NCBI GenBank assembly: GCA_963707695.1
Contig: CAVPQY010000002.1
Span: 62,001 to 126,000 of the forward strand
Length of the DNA: 64,000 bases
Direction of reading: 5' to 3'
Source: JAOPZW01 sp963707695
Lineage (GTDB): Bacteria; Actinomycetota; Thermoleophilia; Solirubrobacterales; Solirubrobacteraceae
Shown here: in pieces, positions 31,778 to 41,323 of the stretch
Numbering within the stretch: the first letter of the stretch is position 1
Layout: every line of letters starts with the position of its first letter
Position numbers and translations under genes: made by a program
Notes under the pieces: model-generated
Seen by the model: the letters and a program-made list of their open reading frames with translations, nothing else
Databases searched by the model: none
What the model was told of the DNA's origin: nothing

Positions 31778-32716
31778 ATGGGTGAGCTCGACGGCAGGAC
31801 CGCGCTCGTGACGGGCGCCAGCTCGGGGATCGGCGTGGCGACCGCCGTCGCCCTGGCCCGGGCGGGGGCGGACGTCGCGCTGCTGGCGCGTGGCGAGCCG
31901 GGGCTGCGGCGGACCGCGGAGCGGGTGCGCGCCGAGGGCCGCCGGGCGCTCGTCCTGCGCGCCGACGTCACCGACCAGGAGGCGCTCGGCCGGGCGGTCG
32001 CGCGGGTCGAGCGGGAGTGGGGCGGCCTGGACCTCCTGGTCTCGAACGCGGCCGCCGTGGTCTTCGGGCGCTTCGAGGAGGTCGAGAAGCGCGACTTCGA
32101 CCGGACCGTCGAGGTGACCTTCCTGGGCGCCGTCAACGCGATCCGCGCGAGCCTGCCCGCGCTCGCCCGCCGCCGCGGCGCGATCGTGGTGGTGGGCTCG
32201 ATCATGGCCAAGGCGCCCCTGGCCACCTTCTCCTCCTACGCGGCGTCGAAGCACGCCCTGCGCGGCTTCCTGGCCTCGCTGCGCGTCGAGCTGCACGCCG
32301 CGGGCGACCCCGTCAGCGTGTCCCTCGTGCACCCCGGGTCGATGGACACGCCGCTGTGGGAGCGGATGTCGACCGCGACCGGCCGGCTGCCGGCCAAGCC
32401 GCCCGACGCCTACCGCCCCGAGGTCATCGCCGACGCCGTCGTGGCCTGCGCCGTCAAGCCGCGGGCCGAGGTGACCGTCGGCGGCGCGGCGAAGGTCGTC
32501 GAGCTCTCGTGGACGCTGCTGCGCCCCGTCGGCGAGGTCGTCCTCGGGGTCGGCTACCGGCTGTACCGCTCCGGCAAGCACCCGGCCGACCAGCCCGGGC
32601 ACCTCTGGGAGCCCACCGGCGCGGGCGAGGTCCGCGACAGCATGCACGGGCGCCCCAGCCTCTTGGGCTCGGTCCGGCTCAGGCGGCCGCTGGGGTGGTG
32701 GAAGGTGCCCGAGTAG
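31778..32716 (+). CDS. short-chain dehydrogenase/reductase
   Basis: A 312-residue classical SDR with an extended C-terminus. Cofactor motif TGASSGIG is at 13-20, the NAG-like motif is SNAAAV, and the catalytic Ser, Tyr and Lys are in GSIMAKAPLATFSSYAASK. The additional about 60 C-terminal residues are basic and Trp-rich (GWWKVPE end), as in actinobacterial SDRs of unknown substrate. AAGGGGA precedes the ATG. The stop TAG is part of the next gene's -10 element. Confidence 0.87.
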   Translation: MGELDGRTALVTGASSGIGVATAVALARAGADVALLARGEPGLRRTAERVRAEGRRALVLRADVTDQEALGRAVARVEREWGGLDLLVSNAAAVVFGRFEEVEKRDFDRTVEVTFLGAVNAIRASLPALARRRGAIVVVGSIMAKAPLATFSSYAASKHALRGFLASLRVELHAAGDPVSVSLVHPGSMDTPLWERMSTATGRLPAKPPDAYRPEVIADAVVACAVKPRAEVTVGGAAKVVELSWTLLRPVGEVVLGVGYRLYRSGKHPADQPGHLWEPTGAGEVRDSMHGRPSLLGSVRLRRPLGWWKVPE

Positions 32717-32719
32717 CCT
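32714..32719 (+). promoter_or_regulatory. -10 element of the alpha/beta-fold gene, containing the SDR stop
   Basis: TAGCCT ends 6 nt before the ATG at 32726; the TAG is the SDR stop codon. Confidence 0.45.
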
Positions 32720-32725
32720 GCGCCC

Positions 32726-33454
32726 ATGCCGACGGTGGAGGGCGCCGGGGTCGAGCTCGCCTGGTCCGAGCGCGGCGCGGGCCCGGTCGTGCTCCTCGTC
32801 CACGGCCTGGCCGCCGACGCCCGGAGCCTGGAGGGCCTGGCCGACGGCCTGCGCGACGTCGCCCGCGTCGTCAGCTACGACCGGCGCGGCTACGGCGCCA
32901 GCGGCGCGCCGTCGCCGTACGGCGGCACGACGGTCGAGGAGCAGGCCGAGGATGCGGCCGCCGTCCTGGCCGCCGCCGGGGACGGCCCGGCCGTCGTCGC
33001 GGGCGTCGGGTTCGGCGCGCTCGTCGCACTCGACCTGCTGCGGCGCCACCGCGGGCTCGTGCGCGCCGTCGCCCTGGCCGACCCGCCGCTCTTCCAGCTC
33101 GTCCCCGAGGCGACGGAGGACCTCGCGGGGACCTTCGGGCGCCTGGAGGAGGCGGTCCGCACGGGCGGGCCGGAGGCCGGGGTCGAGGCCTGGCTCGGCA
33201 GCGACGCGGACGCCGAGGAGCTCGCCCGCGCCCGGGCGGCGCACCGCGCGTTCTTCGCCGACTGGGCCGGGCTGTCGTCCTGGCCGGCGACCCGGCCCGA
33301 GCTGCGCCGCCTCGACGGCCCGGCCGTCGTCGTCACCGGCCCGGGGACGCCCGCGCCCGTGCTCGCGGCGGCCGACCGCCTCGCCGCCCTCCTGCCGCGG
33401 TCCCGCCGCGCGACCGACGGCGACCTGGCCGGGGCCGCGCGGTCGTTGCTGTGA
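32726..33454 (+). CDS. alpha/beta-hydrolase-fold protein lacking the nucleophile serine
   Basis: A 242-residue protein with the alpha/beta hydrolase layout: oxyanion-loop HGLAADAR, strand DRRGYGAS, nucleophile elbow and C-terminal half. The elbow reads GVGFGA where active enzymes have G-x-Ser-x-G, so the nucleophile is Gly (about residue 93), and no catalytic His is evident near the C-terminus. It may be a non-enzymatic binding protein or use different chemistry. Located just after the SDR gene with its own promoter. Confidence 0.78.
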   Translation: MPTVEGAGVELAWSERGAGPVVLLVHGLAADARSLEGLADGLRDVARVVSYDRRGYGASGAPSPYGGTTVEEQAEDAAAVLAAAGDGPAVVAGVGFGALVALDLLRRHRGLVRAVALADPPLFQLVPEATEDLAGTFGRLEEAVRTGGPEAGVEAWLGSDADAEELARARAAHRAFFADWAGLSSWPATRPELRRLDGPAVVVTGPGTPAPVLAAADRLAALLPRSRRATDGDLAGAARSLL

Positions 33455-33491
33455 GCGGCGGCGTGCATGCCAGGCCCCGGCTGCCGACGAG

Positions 33492-33510
33492 CAGCGGCGC
33501 GCTGCCGCTG
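33492..33510 (+). terminator. hairpin downstream of the alpha/beta-fold gene
   Basis: CAGCGGC / GCCGCTG, 7-bp stem with a 5-nt loop, 38 nt past the stop and before the next promoter. No T-tract. Confidence 0.35.
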
Positions 33511-33537
33511 TGAGCGGCCCGTAGACTCCGCGCCGCC

Positions 33538-33780
33538 GTGGCGCCACCGTCCCCCACGCAGCTCGCCTGGCGCGGGCGCATCGAAGCCGTCCTGCGGCTC
33601 GTCGGGCCTGGGCTCGACGTCGTGCTGGCCACCGGCGACCGCGTCTCGCGCCTCATCGACCGCGGCGACGACGACGCCGTCCCGCCCGCCGTGCCGCTGA
33701 CGACCGCCGCCCCGCAGCGCGCCGTCACCGCCGGCGCGCGCACCGGCGGGCGGCCCCCCGGTCACGGGGCCAGGCCTTGA
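33538..33780 (+). CDS. small hypothetical protein, 80 residues
   Basis: An 80-residue protein beginning MAPPSPTQLAWRGRIEAVLR, probably one amphipathic helical region followed by a Pro/Thr/Ala/Gly-rich tail. TAGACT ends 10 nt before the GTG start. Its TGA overlaps the TTG start of the next gene (TTGA), indicating a two-gene operon. No family recognised. Confidence 0.5.
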   Translation: MAPPSPTQLAWRGRIEAVLRLVGPGLDVVLATGDRVSRLIDRGDDDAVPPAVPLTTAAPQRAVTAGARTGGRPPGHGARP

Positions 33781-34793
33781 GCGAGGACCCCTCGCCGCAG
33801 GACACGCTGGCCTGGGAGCGCGAGCGGCGCACCTGGGCGGCGGTCGCCGCGATCGCCGCGGGCGTGCTGACCGTCGGCGGCAACATCGTCATCAGCCTCG
33901 GGCTGCGCGGGCTGCCCAAGGCCGAGGACGAGGTCGTCACGGTCGTCGACGCCCTGGGCGACGCCGTCGCCGGCCGCCCCGTCCCGCCCGGGCGCCTGTC
34001 GGCGCAGGTCGAGTACCTCGGCCACCACGTCGCCGCGCCGATCGCCGGCGCGGTCCTCGTCGCGCTGGGGACGCTCGCGCTGTTCCTGCCGCTCGCCTAC
34101 CTCTACCGGGCCACGCGGGCGCGCAACCCCGCGCTCGGCCAGTGGGTCCTCGTCCTGCTGGCGATCGGCGCCGTGCTCTACGGCGTGGGCAACCTCACGG
34201 TGAGCCTGACGCGCTACCTGGGCGCCCACGACTTCCTCGACGCCGTCGACCGGTCGAACAGCGCGGCGCAGGACGCCCTGACCCAGCCGCCCTACGCGGC
34301 CGGGACGGCGCTGACGTTCGCGGGGAGCATCGCGCTGCTCTTCGGCCTGGCGGTGACGTCCCTCAACGCGATGCGCGTCGGGCTCCTGACGCGGTTCATG
34401 GGGATCCTCGGGATGATCGTCGCGGCGACGTTCCTCCTGCCGCTCGACCAGCTCGGGATCATCCGCTCGCTCTGGCTCCTGGCCCTGGCCGCCCTCCTGC
34501 TCGGCCGCTGGCCCTCGGGCGTGCCGCCGGCCTGGAGCACGGGCGAGGCGGTGCCGTGGCCCACGCAGCAGGACGCGCGCGAGGCGCGCGCCCGCGCCCG
34601 CGCAGAGGAGGGCGGCGGGGACGGGGACGCCGACCCGGGCGCGGCGGGCGACCCGCCGGCCGGACGAGCCCCGGCGGACGGCGCCCCCGCGCCCCGCGTT
34701 CCCGCCGGGCGGGCGCCCGCGACGCCCGCCCCGGGGCGTCCCGCTCCGCGCGCGCAGCCGTCCTCGAAGAAGAAGCGGCGCAAGCGCCGCTAG
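33777..34793 (+). CDS. multi-pass membrane protein with long basic Pro/Ala-rich tail
   Basis: A 338-residue protein with about six predicted transmembrane helices in the first 245 residues (for example IAAGVLTVGGNIVISLGL and AVLVALGTLALFLPLAYLY) and a cytoplasmic low-complexity tail rich in Ala, Pro and Arg, ending PSSKKKRRKRR. TTG start coupled to the previous gene by a 4-nt overlap. It resembles uncharacterised actinobacterial DUF4386-like membrane proteins in layout only. Function unknown. Confidence 0.7.
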   Translation: MSEDPSPQDTLAWERERRTWAAVAAIAAGVLTVGGNIVISLGLRGLPKAEDEVVTVVDALGDAVAGRPVPPGRLSAQVEYLGHHVAAPIAGAVLVALGTLALFLPLAYLYRATRARNPALGQWVLVLLAIGAVLYGVGNLTVSLTRYLGAHDFLDAVDRSNSAAQDALTQPPYAAGTALTFAGSIALLFGLAVTSLNAMRVGLLTRFMGILGMIVAATFLLPLDQLGIIRSLWLLALAALLLGRWPSGVPPAWSTGEAVPWPTQQDAREARARARAEEGGGDGDADPGAAGDPPAGRAPADGAPAPRVPAGRAPATPAPGRPAPRAQPSSKKKRRKRR

Positions 34794-34809
34794 GGTTCGC
34801 GCGCGAACC
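34794..34809. terminator. perfect palindrome right after the membrane protein gene
   Basis: GGTTCGCGCGCGAACC, a 16-bp perfect palindrome immediately after the TAG stop. As RNA it would form a 6-bp stem with a CGCG loop. Terminator is the simplest reading; a protein site is also possible. Confidence 0.4.
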
Positions 34810-34909
34810 TCGGAGGCCTGCCTGCGCATCGCCTCGGGAACACCTCTGGTGTCCATCAGCGGCCCGCCGGCCGCGGTCCGCATCCGGGGACGCGGGCGAC
34901 CACCCGAAC

Positions 34910-35035
34910 ATGACGAAGGCGGGCGGCTGGTTCGGGCTGGCGACCGCCGCCGCCGCGTGGTACGCATCCTTCGGCGCGGTGACGAACGCGACGTTCGGGC
35001 GCACCGTGCTGCCTGTCATGCCGCTGCGCCGCTAG
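34910..35035 (+). pseudogene. C-terminal remnant of a SatP (GPR1/FUN34/YaaH) acetate transporter
   Basis: A 41-codon frame, MTKAGGWFGLATAAAAWYAS then FGAVTNATFGRTVLPVMPLRR, matches the last helix and tail of SatP-family acetate/succinate permeases, whose E. coli member ends with AGWIGL... and FGRTVLPIG. The other five helices and the NPAPLGL motif are absent upstream. The fragment sits 25 nt before acs, the usual partner of such transporters. It is most simply a deletion remnant, though a single-helix peptide could still be made. Confidence 0.65.
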
Positions 35036-35060
35036 CGCCGACGACGAGAGGAGACCGGGG

Positions 35061-37037
<1,977 letters not shown>

Positions 37038-37092
37038 GCGCTCCGCAAGCCCACCGTTGCACCGCGCCGCCGCCGGGCGGAGACTGCAGCCC

Positions 37093-38676
37093 ATGGCCAC
37101 CACGCCGCGCACCTACGAGCAGGTCGTGGCCGAGCACCGCTGGTCGGTGCCCGACCGCTACAACATCGCCGCCGACGTCTGCGACAAGCACCCGCCCGAC
37201 AAGCTCGCCATGGTCCACGAGCGCTACGACGGCGCCGTGCGCGAGGTCACCTGGGGGGAGCTGCAGGACCTCGCGGCGCACGCCGCCGGGTGGCTGGCGT
37301 CCATGGGCGTCGAGCGCGGCGACCGGGTCGCCGTCGTCCTGCCCCCGACCCCCGAGACGGCGGCCGTCTTCTTCGCCGCGTGGAAGCTCGGGGCGATCCT
37401 CCTCTCGATGTCCGTGCTCTACGGCGACGAGGGGATCGCCCACCGCCTGCGCGACTCGCGCCCACGCGTGCTCGTGACCGACGCCGACAACGCCGGGCGC
37501 TTCGACGCGTCGCTCGTGGAGACGCTCGCGCTCCTCGACCCCGCGACGCTCGCGGCCGCCGACCCGCGCCCGGAGACGGCCGACACCGCCGCCGACGACC
37601 CGGCGCAGCTCTACTACACCTCGGGCACCACCGGGATGGCGAAGGGCATCGTCCACGCGCACCGCTACCTCCTCGCGCACGAGGAGTTCACGTACTGCCA
37701 CGAGGTCCAGGAGGGCGAGCGCTTCCACGGCATGGGCGAGTGGGCCTGGGCCGCCGGGATCGCTCCCCTGCTGGGCCCGTGGCGCCTCGGCGCCGTCCAG
37801 GTCGTCCTGCAGCGCCAGGGCGGCTTCGACCCCCACCAGCAGCTCGACGTGCTCAGCCGCCACGCGGTGACGAACGTCTTCACGACGCCCACCGCGATGC
37901 GGGCGATGATGGCCGTCGAGGACGCCGCCGCGCGCTACCCGCAGCGCTTCCGGCGCGTCTGCAGCGCCGGCGAGCCGCTGAACCCGGAGGCGATCCGCTG
38001 GTTCCGCGAGCAGTACGGGCTGACGGTCCTCGACTACTACGGGCTGACCGAGTCCTACCCGCTGTGCGCGAACTTCCCGTGGATGGAGGTCCGCGAGGGC
38101 TCGATGGGCCGCCCCATGCCGGGCTGGGACGTCCGGATCCTCGACGAGGACGAGCAGGAGGTCGAGCGCGGGGAGCGTGGGGAGATCTGCCTGCGGGCGC
38201 GCTCGAACCCGCACTGGCCGCTGGGCTACTGGGAGAAGCCGGAGGCGACGGAGGAGACCTTCGGCGGCGAGTGGTTCCACACGAAGGACGCCGCGCAGCA
38301 GGACGAGGACGGCTGGTTCTGGTACGCCGGCCGCGCCGACGACGTGATCATCGCCGCCGGCTACCGCATCGGCCCGTTCGAGGTCGAGTCGGCCTGCCTC
38401 GAGCACGAGGCCGTGCGCGAGGCGGCCGCCGTCGCCTCGCCGGACGCGCTCAAGGGGCACGTCGTCAAGGCCTTCATCGTGCTCGCCGACGGCGTCGAGG
38501 GCGACGACGAGACGGTGCGCTCGATCCAGGCCTTCGTGCGCGGGCGGCTGTCCGCCTACGCGTACCCGCGCAAGGTCGAGTTCGTCAGCGAGCTGCCGAA
38601 GACCCTCACGGGCAAGATCCGGCGCATCGAGCTGCGCGAGCGCGAGGCCCAGGCGGCGCCGTCGCCGGGCGGGTGA
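37093..38676 (+). CDS. acyl-CoA synthetase (AMP-forming), medium-chain/benzoate-CoA-ligase-like
   Basis: A 527-residue adenylating enzyme. Motifs: YYTSGTTGMAKGIVH (A3), YYGLTESYPLC (A5), GWFWYAGRADDVI (A8) and catalytic Lys in PKTLTGKIRR (A10). The order and GYRIGPFEVESACLEHEAV segment match medium-chain or aryl acyl-CoA synthetases rather than Acs. The acid substrate is not predictable. GAGACT ends 7 nt before the ATG at 37093. Its stop overlaps the next gene's start (GTGA). Confidence 0.9.
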   Translation: MATTPRTYEQVVAEHRWSVPDRYNIAADVCDKHPPDKLAMVHERYDGAVREVTWGELQDLAAHAAGWLASMGVERGDRVAVVLPPTPETAAVFFAAWKLGAILLSMSVLYGDEGIAHRLRDSRPRVLVTDADNAGRFDASLVETLALLDPATLAAADPRPETADTAADDPAQLYYTSGTTGMAKGIVHAHRYLLAHEEFTYCHEVQEGERFHGMGEWAWAAGIAPLLGPWRLGAVQVVLQRQGGFDPHQQLDVLSRHAVTNVFTTPTAMRAMMAVEDAAARYPQRFRRVCSAGEPLNPEAIRWFREQYGLTVLDYYGLTESYPLCANFPWMEVREGSMGRPMPGWDVRILDEDEQEVERGERGEICLRARSNPHWPLGYWEKPEATEETFGGEWFHTKDAAQQDEDGWFWYAGRADDVIIAAGYRIGPFEVESACLEHEAVREAAAVASPDALKGHVVKAFIVLADGVEGDDETVRSIQAFVRGRLSAYAYPRKVEFVSELPKTLTGKIRRIELREREAQAAPSPGG

Positions 38677-39089
38677 GCGCGCGCGACGTCAAGCGGGCGG
38701 TCAGCAAGGGGCTGGGGAAGCACCTGTTCAACCCGGTCGTGCGCCGGCTCATCGAGCGCGGGCTCTTCCCGTCCGCGTGGTGCCTGCTGGAGACCACCGG
38801 ACGGCGCAGCGGCCTGCGGCGCCGCACGCCCGTCGGCGACGGCCTGCGCGGACGCGCGTTCTGGGTCGTCACGGAGCACGGCTGGGCCTCGGACTACGTC
38901 AAGAACGTGCAGGCCGACCCGCGGGTGCGCGTCAAGCGCGGGCGCACGTGGCTGAGCGGGACGGCGACGATCCTGCCCGACGACGACGCGGCGGCCCGCC
39001 TGCGCTGGCTGCACCGCCCGGTCAACGACGCGGCCGTCCGCGCGCTGGGCACCGAGCAGCTCGTGCTGCGGATCGACCTCGACGCCTGA
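38673..39089 (+). CDS. deazaflavin (F420)-dependent nitroreductase-family protein (DDN type)
   Basis: A 138-residue split-barrel protein of the DDN family. The cofactor-site region TTGRRSGLRRRTPVG and WVVTEHGWASDYVKNVQADP are conserved; WLSGTATILP follows. Members use coenzyme F420 to reduce quinones or nitroaromatic compounds at the membrane. GTG start overlapping the acyl-CoA ligase stop by 4 nt, so the two are in one operon. Presence suggests the organism makes F420. Confidence 0.88.
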   Translation: MSARDVKRAVSKGLGKHLFNPVVRRLIERGLFPSAWCLLETTGRRSGLRRRTPVGDGLRGRAFWVVTEHGWASDYVKNVQADPRVRVKRGRTWLSGTATILPDDDAAARLRWLHRPVNDAAVRALGTEQLVLRIDLDA

Positions 39090-39101
39090 CGCGGCGCCGG
39101 C

Positions 39102-39395
39102 TCAGCGCCGGCCGTAGGCGGAGCGCCCGCCCGGCCCCGGACCCGCGCGCTCGCGCGACCGGCGCACGAGCCAGACGAGCCCCGTCGCGCACAGGACGCT
39201 GAGGATGATCCCGCCGCCGTGGCGGCCGTGGAAGAGGGCCAGGGAGATGAGGCCGGCCAGGAAGGAGCCGCCGATCCCGACGGCCATCGTCATGGGGATC
39301 GACATGGGGTCGCGGCCGGGCAGCGCGAGCCGCGCCAGCGCGCCGACGACGAGCCCGGTCAGCGCGAGGATGAGGAGGTAGGCGATGAGGCTCAT
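39102..39395 (-). CDS. GlsB/YeaQ/YmgE-family small membrane protein
   Basis: A 97-residue protein with three predicted helices (4-24, 34-57, 61-79) and the family signature GLVVGALARLALPGRDPMS. GlsB/YeaQ/YmgE (transglycosylase-associated) proteins are stress-related envelope proteins of unknown activity. The C-terminus is basic and Gly/Arg-rich. A TAGCTC element lies 9 nt before the ATG. Confidence 0.83.
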   Translation of the reverse strand: MSLIAYLLILALTGLVVGALARLALPGRDPMSIPMTMAVGIGGSFLAGLISLALFHGRHGGGIILSVLCATGLVWLVRRSRERAGPGPGGRSAYGRR

Positions 39396-39407
39396 GGGAG
39401 CCAGGAG

Positions 39408-40064
39408 CTACCCCGGGGCGGTCCCACGAAGCACGAGCACGTCCTCCTCGCGCTCGCCCGGCGCGAGGAGCCCGCGCGCCTCGAGCAGCGCCGCCCGCTC
39501 GCGCATGAGCGGCCCGAGCGGCCCGCGGCGCCGGGTCACGACCTCGGCGCGCAGGCCGACCCTCCGCAGCCGCTCGAGCGTCGCGTCCTCGCCGATGATC
39601 GAGCTGTGCGTCACGAGGAGCGCGCCGCCCGGCCGCAGGTGGGCCGGCGCCGCGTCGAGCAGCGGGTCCAGCAGCGCACGGCCGTCGCGCCCGGCGTCCC
39701 AGGCGCGCTCGGCGCCCCGTCGCGGCAGCGCGTCCGTGGCGGCCGGGACGTAGGGCGGGTTGGCGACCACGAGGTCGAAGCGCTCGGCGCCGACGGCCTC
39801 GAAGAGGCGCCCGCGGCGGGTCCGCACGCGCACGCCGTTGAGCCGGGCGTTGAGCCGTGCCGTGGCGAGGGCACGGCGGCTGACGTCGACGGCCGTCACC
39901 TCGCCGGCGCCGGCCAGCGCCGCGGACACCGCCAGCACGCCGCTGCCGGTGCAGAGGTCCAGCGCCGCCGCCCCGGAGGGCAGCCGCTGCCGGCGCACCG
40001 CGTCGGCCAGCAGCCAGCTGTCGCTGATGGGCCGGAAGACCCCGGGGAGGCGGGCGATGCGCAC
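39408..40064 (-). CDS. SAM-dependent methyltransferase, HemK/PrmC-like
   Basis: A 218-residue class I methyltransferase. SAM-binding motif I is ALDLCTGSGVLAV, the acidic motif II VTAVDVS, and the NPPY motif in LVVANPPYVP marks methylation of an amide or amino nitrogen in a planar group, as in PrmC (Gln of release factors) and related N-methylases. It lacks the N-terminal helical domain of true PrmC, so the substrate is uncertain. GTG start 7 nt after TAGGGG. Divergent from the YbdK-type gene. Confidence 0.85.
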   Translation of the reverse strand: MRIARLPGVFRPISDSWLLADAVRRQRLPSGAAALDLCTGSGVLAVSAALAGAGEVTAVDVSRRALATARLNARLNGVRVRTRRGRLFEAVGAERFDLVVANPPYVPAATDALPRRGAERAWDAGRDGRALLDPLLDAAPAHLRPGGALLVTHSSIIGEDATLERLRRVGLRAEVVTRRRGPLGPLMRERAALLEARGLLAPGEREEDVLVLRGTAPG

Positions 40065-40102
40065 GGCGTGCCCCCTATCCTCCGACCGCCGCAGGCAAAC
40101 CG

Positions 40103-41251
40103 ATGTCGTCGCCGCCGCCCGCTCCCGAGCCCGCCGGCCTGCGCGCCGAGGCGCTGCGGGCGCGCTTCGACGCGCACGAGGCCCTGACCGTCGGCCTGGA
40201 GGAGGAGGTGTTCGTCCTCGACGCGGAGACGCACGACCTGCTGCCCGCGGCGGGCGAGGTCCTGGCCGCCGTCGACGGGGACCCCCGGTTCAAGCGCGAG
40301 CTGCCGGCGGCCCAGGTCGAGCTCGTCGGCGCGCCGGCGGCGACGGTCGCGGCCGCGGCCGCGGAGCTCCTCGCCGCGCGGCGCGACCTCGTGGCCGCCG
40401 CCGGGCCGCGCTTCGCGTTCGCCGGCGCCGGCGTGCACCCCTTCGCGGCACAGGAGGGCGAGCTCAACCGCGGGCCCGTGTACGACCACACCCGCCGCGA
40501 GTTCGGCCCCGTCGCGCGGCGCCAGCTGGTCTGCGGCCTGCACGTCCACGTCGCCGTGCCGGGCGCCGACCGCGCCGTCGCGGTCCACAACGGCCTGCGC
40601 GAGCGCCTGCCCGAGCTCGCGGCGCTGGGCGCCAACGGCGCCTTCCTGGGCGGGGGCGACACGGGCATGGCCTCCGTCCGCCCGTTGCTGAGCGGCCTGC
40701 TCCCGCGCCAGGGCGTCCCGCCCGCGCTGTCGTCGCTGGAGGCCTACGCCGAGGCGCTGCGCTGGGGCGTGGCCGCGGGTGCGATGCCGTCGGCGGCCCA
40801 GTGGTGGTGGGAGCTGCGGCTGCACGTCGAGCACGGCACCGTCGAGGTCCGCGTCCCCGACGCGCAGGCGGCGGTGGCCGACGCCGCCGCGATCGCCGCC
40901 GTCGTCCACGCCCTCGTGGCCCACCTCGCCGCGACCGCGGGCGAGGACCCGTCCGCGGCGGCCGACACCTGGCGCATCGAGGAGAACCGCTGGTCGGCGG
41001 CCCGGCACGGCGTCGAGGGCGAGCTCGCCGACGTCGTCACCGCCGAACGGGTCCCGACCCGCGCGCGGCTGCTGGCGCTGCTCGACGAGCTGGGTCCCGC
41101 CGCGGGCCGCGTCGGCTGCGCGGCGGAGCTCACGCGCGCACGTGCCCTCGTGGCCGTCAACGGCGCGCTGCGCCAGCGGCGCGTCGCGGCGGACGGCGGC
41201 GGTGCGGCCGCGGTCGCGGCCGAGCTGGCCGGGCGCTTCCTGGAGGGCTAG
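40103..41251 (+). CDS. YbdK-type carboxylate-amine ligase (GCS2 family)
   Basis: A 382-residue member of glutamate-cysteine ligase family 2. The ATP/metal motif TVGLEEEVFVLD is near the N-terminus and CGLHVHVAVP lies in the middle; WWELRLHVEHGTVEVRVPDAQ is the C-terminal signature. Actinobacterial homologues are annotated as weak glutamate-cysteine ligases, but YbdK-type enzymes may join other amine and carboxylate substrates. In an organism expected to use mycothiol rather than glutathione the role is unclear. Confidence 0.88.
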   Translation: MSSPPPAPEPAGLRAEALRARFDAHEALTVGLEEEVFVLDAETHDLLPAAGEVLAAVDGDPRFKRELPAAQVELVGAPAATVAAAAAELLAARRDLVAAAGPRFAFAGAGVHPFAAQEGELNRGPVYDHTRREFGPVARRQLVCGLHVHVAVPGADRAVAVHNGLRERLPELAALGANGAFLGGGDTGMASVRPLLSGLLPRQGVPPALSSLEAYAEALRWGVAAGAMPSAAQWWWELRLHVEHGTVEVRVPDAQAAVADAAAIAAVVHALVAHLAATAGEDPSAAADTWRIEENRWSAARHGVEGELADVVTAERVPTRARLLALLDELGPAAGRVGCAAELTRARALVAVNGALRQRRVAADGGGAAAVAAELAGRFLEG

Positions 41252-41323
41252 CGCGCCGGAGGGCCCGCGCCGGCGCGCCGCTCTGGCTTGGGCTTCCCGC
41301 GGGCGGGGTACCTCGCGGTCGCC

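Noticed and set aside
39090..39101. Hairpin between the DDN-type and GlsB-like genes
   Set aside because: GCCGG/CCGGC arms of 5 bp in a GC-rich region occur by chance; no further support.
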